In this document: one piece after another, positions 63,537-64,000 of the stretch
Position numbering within the stretch: the stretch's first letter is position 1
How the letters are laid out: every line of letters starts with the position of its first letter
NCBI RefSeq assembly: GCF_030407435.1
Contig: NZ_JASDDK010000001.1
Coordinates: 868,001 to 932,000 of the forward strand
Source: Winogradskyella bathintestinalis
GTDB taxonomy: Bacteria > Bacteroidota > Bacteroidia > Flavobacteriales > Flavobacteriaceae
Reading direction: 5' to 3'
DNA: 64,000 nt
Position numbers and translations under genes: made by a program
Notes under the pieces: model-generated
What the model saw: only the letters and a program-made list of their open reading frames with translations
Told to the model about the DNA's origin: nothing
The model's database searches: none

Positions 63537-63590
63537 AATCCCAAGCAAGATTCTCAATCAAGTTGAGAATAAAATGTTTGGGATTTTTTT
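63537..63590 (+). terminator. Intrinsic terminator after ahcY
   Basis: A two-part stem, AATCCCAA/TTGGGATT outside and ATTCTCAA/TTGAGAAT inside, is followed by T7. A smaller hairpin TGGAATTT/AAATTCCA lies just upstream at 63507-63530. Confidence 0.85.
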
Positions 63591-63782
63591 GTTCTTTATT
63601 TTTGCCTTTAATAGGCAACCAAAGCATCACTTCGATTGAATACGAGGTATGAGCAAATTGTAATGATAAGCTAATAAATTCAGATAAATCGCAATACTTC
63701 AAATATGGTTCTCGATGCAAAATTGCAAATAAGCAATGTTCCCCGAACTGGCGATTCTACTACAATTTAACCTTTAATCAGA
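63591..63782. other. Empty part of the gap between ahcY and the right-edge gene
   Basis: About 190 AT-rich bases with no gene, RNA or clear hairpin that I can support. A minus-strand open frame here (63514-63720) runs through the ahcY terminator and has no family resemblance, so I do not count it. Confidence 0.5.
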
Positions 63783-63812
63783 TATGGAACTGTTACGTAT
63801 GGAACAGTTACG
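63783..63812. repeat. Tandem 15-bp repeat containing an inverted repeat
   Basis: Two adjacent 15-base units, TATGGAACTGTTACG and TATGGAACAGTTACG, differ at one base. That difference makes AACTGTT and AACAGTT an exact inverted pair, 8 bases apart. Confidence 0.55.
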
Positions 63813-63855
63813 TCACTTCGAGTGATTCCGAAGAATGAGAAATGTAGCGAGAAGC
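63811..63855. repeat. REP-like intergenic element
   Basis: The sequence from CGTCACTTCGAGTG to GTAGCGAGAAGC contains CTTCG/CGAAG complementary arms and resembles the short dispersed elements found between genes in many Flavobacteriaceae. The resemblance is from memory; I saw no second full copy in this window. Confidence 0.35.
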
Positions 63856-63865
63856 TAATTTATAA

Positions 63866-63900
63866 AAAGAAAAAACCTCACAGTTTAAAAACTATGAGGT
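63866..63900 (-). terminator. Terminator of the right-edge minus-strand gene
   Basis: The stem ACCTCACAGTTT/AAACTATGAGGT, with one mismatch, is followed on the minus strand by TTTTTTC, 43 bases after the stop codon. Confidence 0.75.
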
Positions 63901-63942
63901 CTAATAAATTTCATTTATAGTATATCAGCGAACAACTGCTAT

Positions 63943-64000
63943 CTAGTTACGTTTCTTACGCTTGTTTTTCTTCTTTTTCTTAGATTTTGAATCATCCTTT
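63943..64000 (-). CDS. Lysine-rich C-terminal end of an unidentified protein (partial)
   Basis: Only the last 19 codons are visible, ending in KKKKNKRKKRN and TAG at 63943. Such basic tails occur on RNA helicases and ribosome-associated proteins, but the family cannot be told. A terminator follows, which supports a real gene end. Confidence 0.6.
   Translation of the reverse strand, partial: KDDSKSKKKKKNKRKKRN

Noticed and set aside
63514..63720. 68-codon minus-strand open frame after ahcY
   Set aside because: It runs through the strong ahcY terminator stem, has no family resemblance and no promoter of its own.

Overview
The window looks like the chromosome of a member of the Flavobacteriaceae (Bacteroidota). 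The evidence is the gliding-motility pair gldD/gldE next to ssb and mutY, three TonB-dependent receptors with partner lipoproteins, DUF4270, DUF3127, CCC-motif and DUF3098 proteins, AT-rich DNA, little Shine-Dalgarno signal, and many perfect copies of the Bacteroidota -7 promoter box TAnnTTTG. I see no rRNA, tRNA, CRISPR, phage or insertion sequence. The window is mostly ordinary, densely packed core genome.

Layout. 1-6.4 kb (mostly minus strand): a partial gene end, radA, two tandem esterase-fold secreted proteins, a flippase-like membrane protein and the pantothenate genes panD/panC. 6.4-17.5 kb (plus): a GT5-only glycogen-synthase-like protein, a DUF4270 lipoprotein, glmS, a TonB receptor with an SGNH lipoprotein, and the split F1 genes atpD/atpC. 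17.7-26.8 kb: a LexA/S24-type regulator with a palindrome at its start, then an aromatic amino acid catabolism run (homogentisate dioxygenase, HPPD, tryptophan 2,3-dioxygenase) mixed with membrane and envelope genes, an M23 peptidase and pgi. 26.9-31.2 kb: a second TonB receptor with a repeat-containing lipoprotein. 31.2-34.8 kb (minus): gldD, gldE, ssb, mutY. 34.9-37.2 kb (plus): HU, a 29-residue very basic protein resembling the bS22/mS38 ribosomal family, and RNase E/G. 37.2-43.1 kb (minus): a small basic ORF, Bax inhibitor-like, zinc metallopeptidase, leuS and a beta-barrel protein. 43.3-47.7 kb (plus): ftsX, DUF3098, uppP, truB and a TonB-like protein. 47.7-54.6 kb: thioredoxin-like, tag, aat, DUF3127, flavin reductase, a histidine kinase, a zinc-ribbon protein, HIT and greA.

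54.6-62.0 kb (minus) is the most interesting part. A third TonB receptor has its own promoter and a TPP riboswitch. Just upstream is a tightly overlapping operon: phosphopantetheinyl transferase, GGGP synthase, a thiamine-binding protein, PnuT-type transporter, a NadR-like kinase, DUF4301 and arfB. Together these suggest thiamine uptake across both membranes followed by trapping by phosphorylation. DUF4301 carries motifs that look like a nucleotidyltransferase. The window ends with ahcY (plus) and the lysine-rich end of a minus-strand gene.

The best leads are the DUF4301/NadR-like pair in the thiamine locus, the SSB-like acidic tail on DUF3127, the mini ribosomal-like protein, the Ser-to-Asp esterase pair, a promoter-to-terminator small transcript at 49.6 kb, a terminator-like hairpin at the start of the greA mRNA, and three genes whose promoter box abuts the start codon, which predicts leaderless mRNAs.
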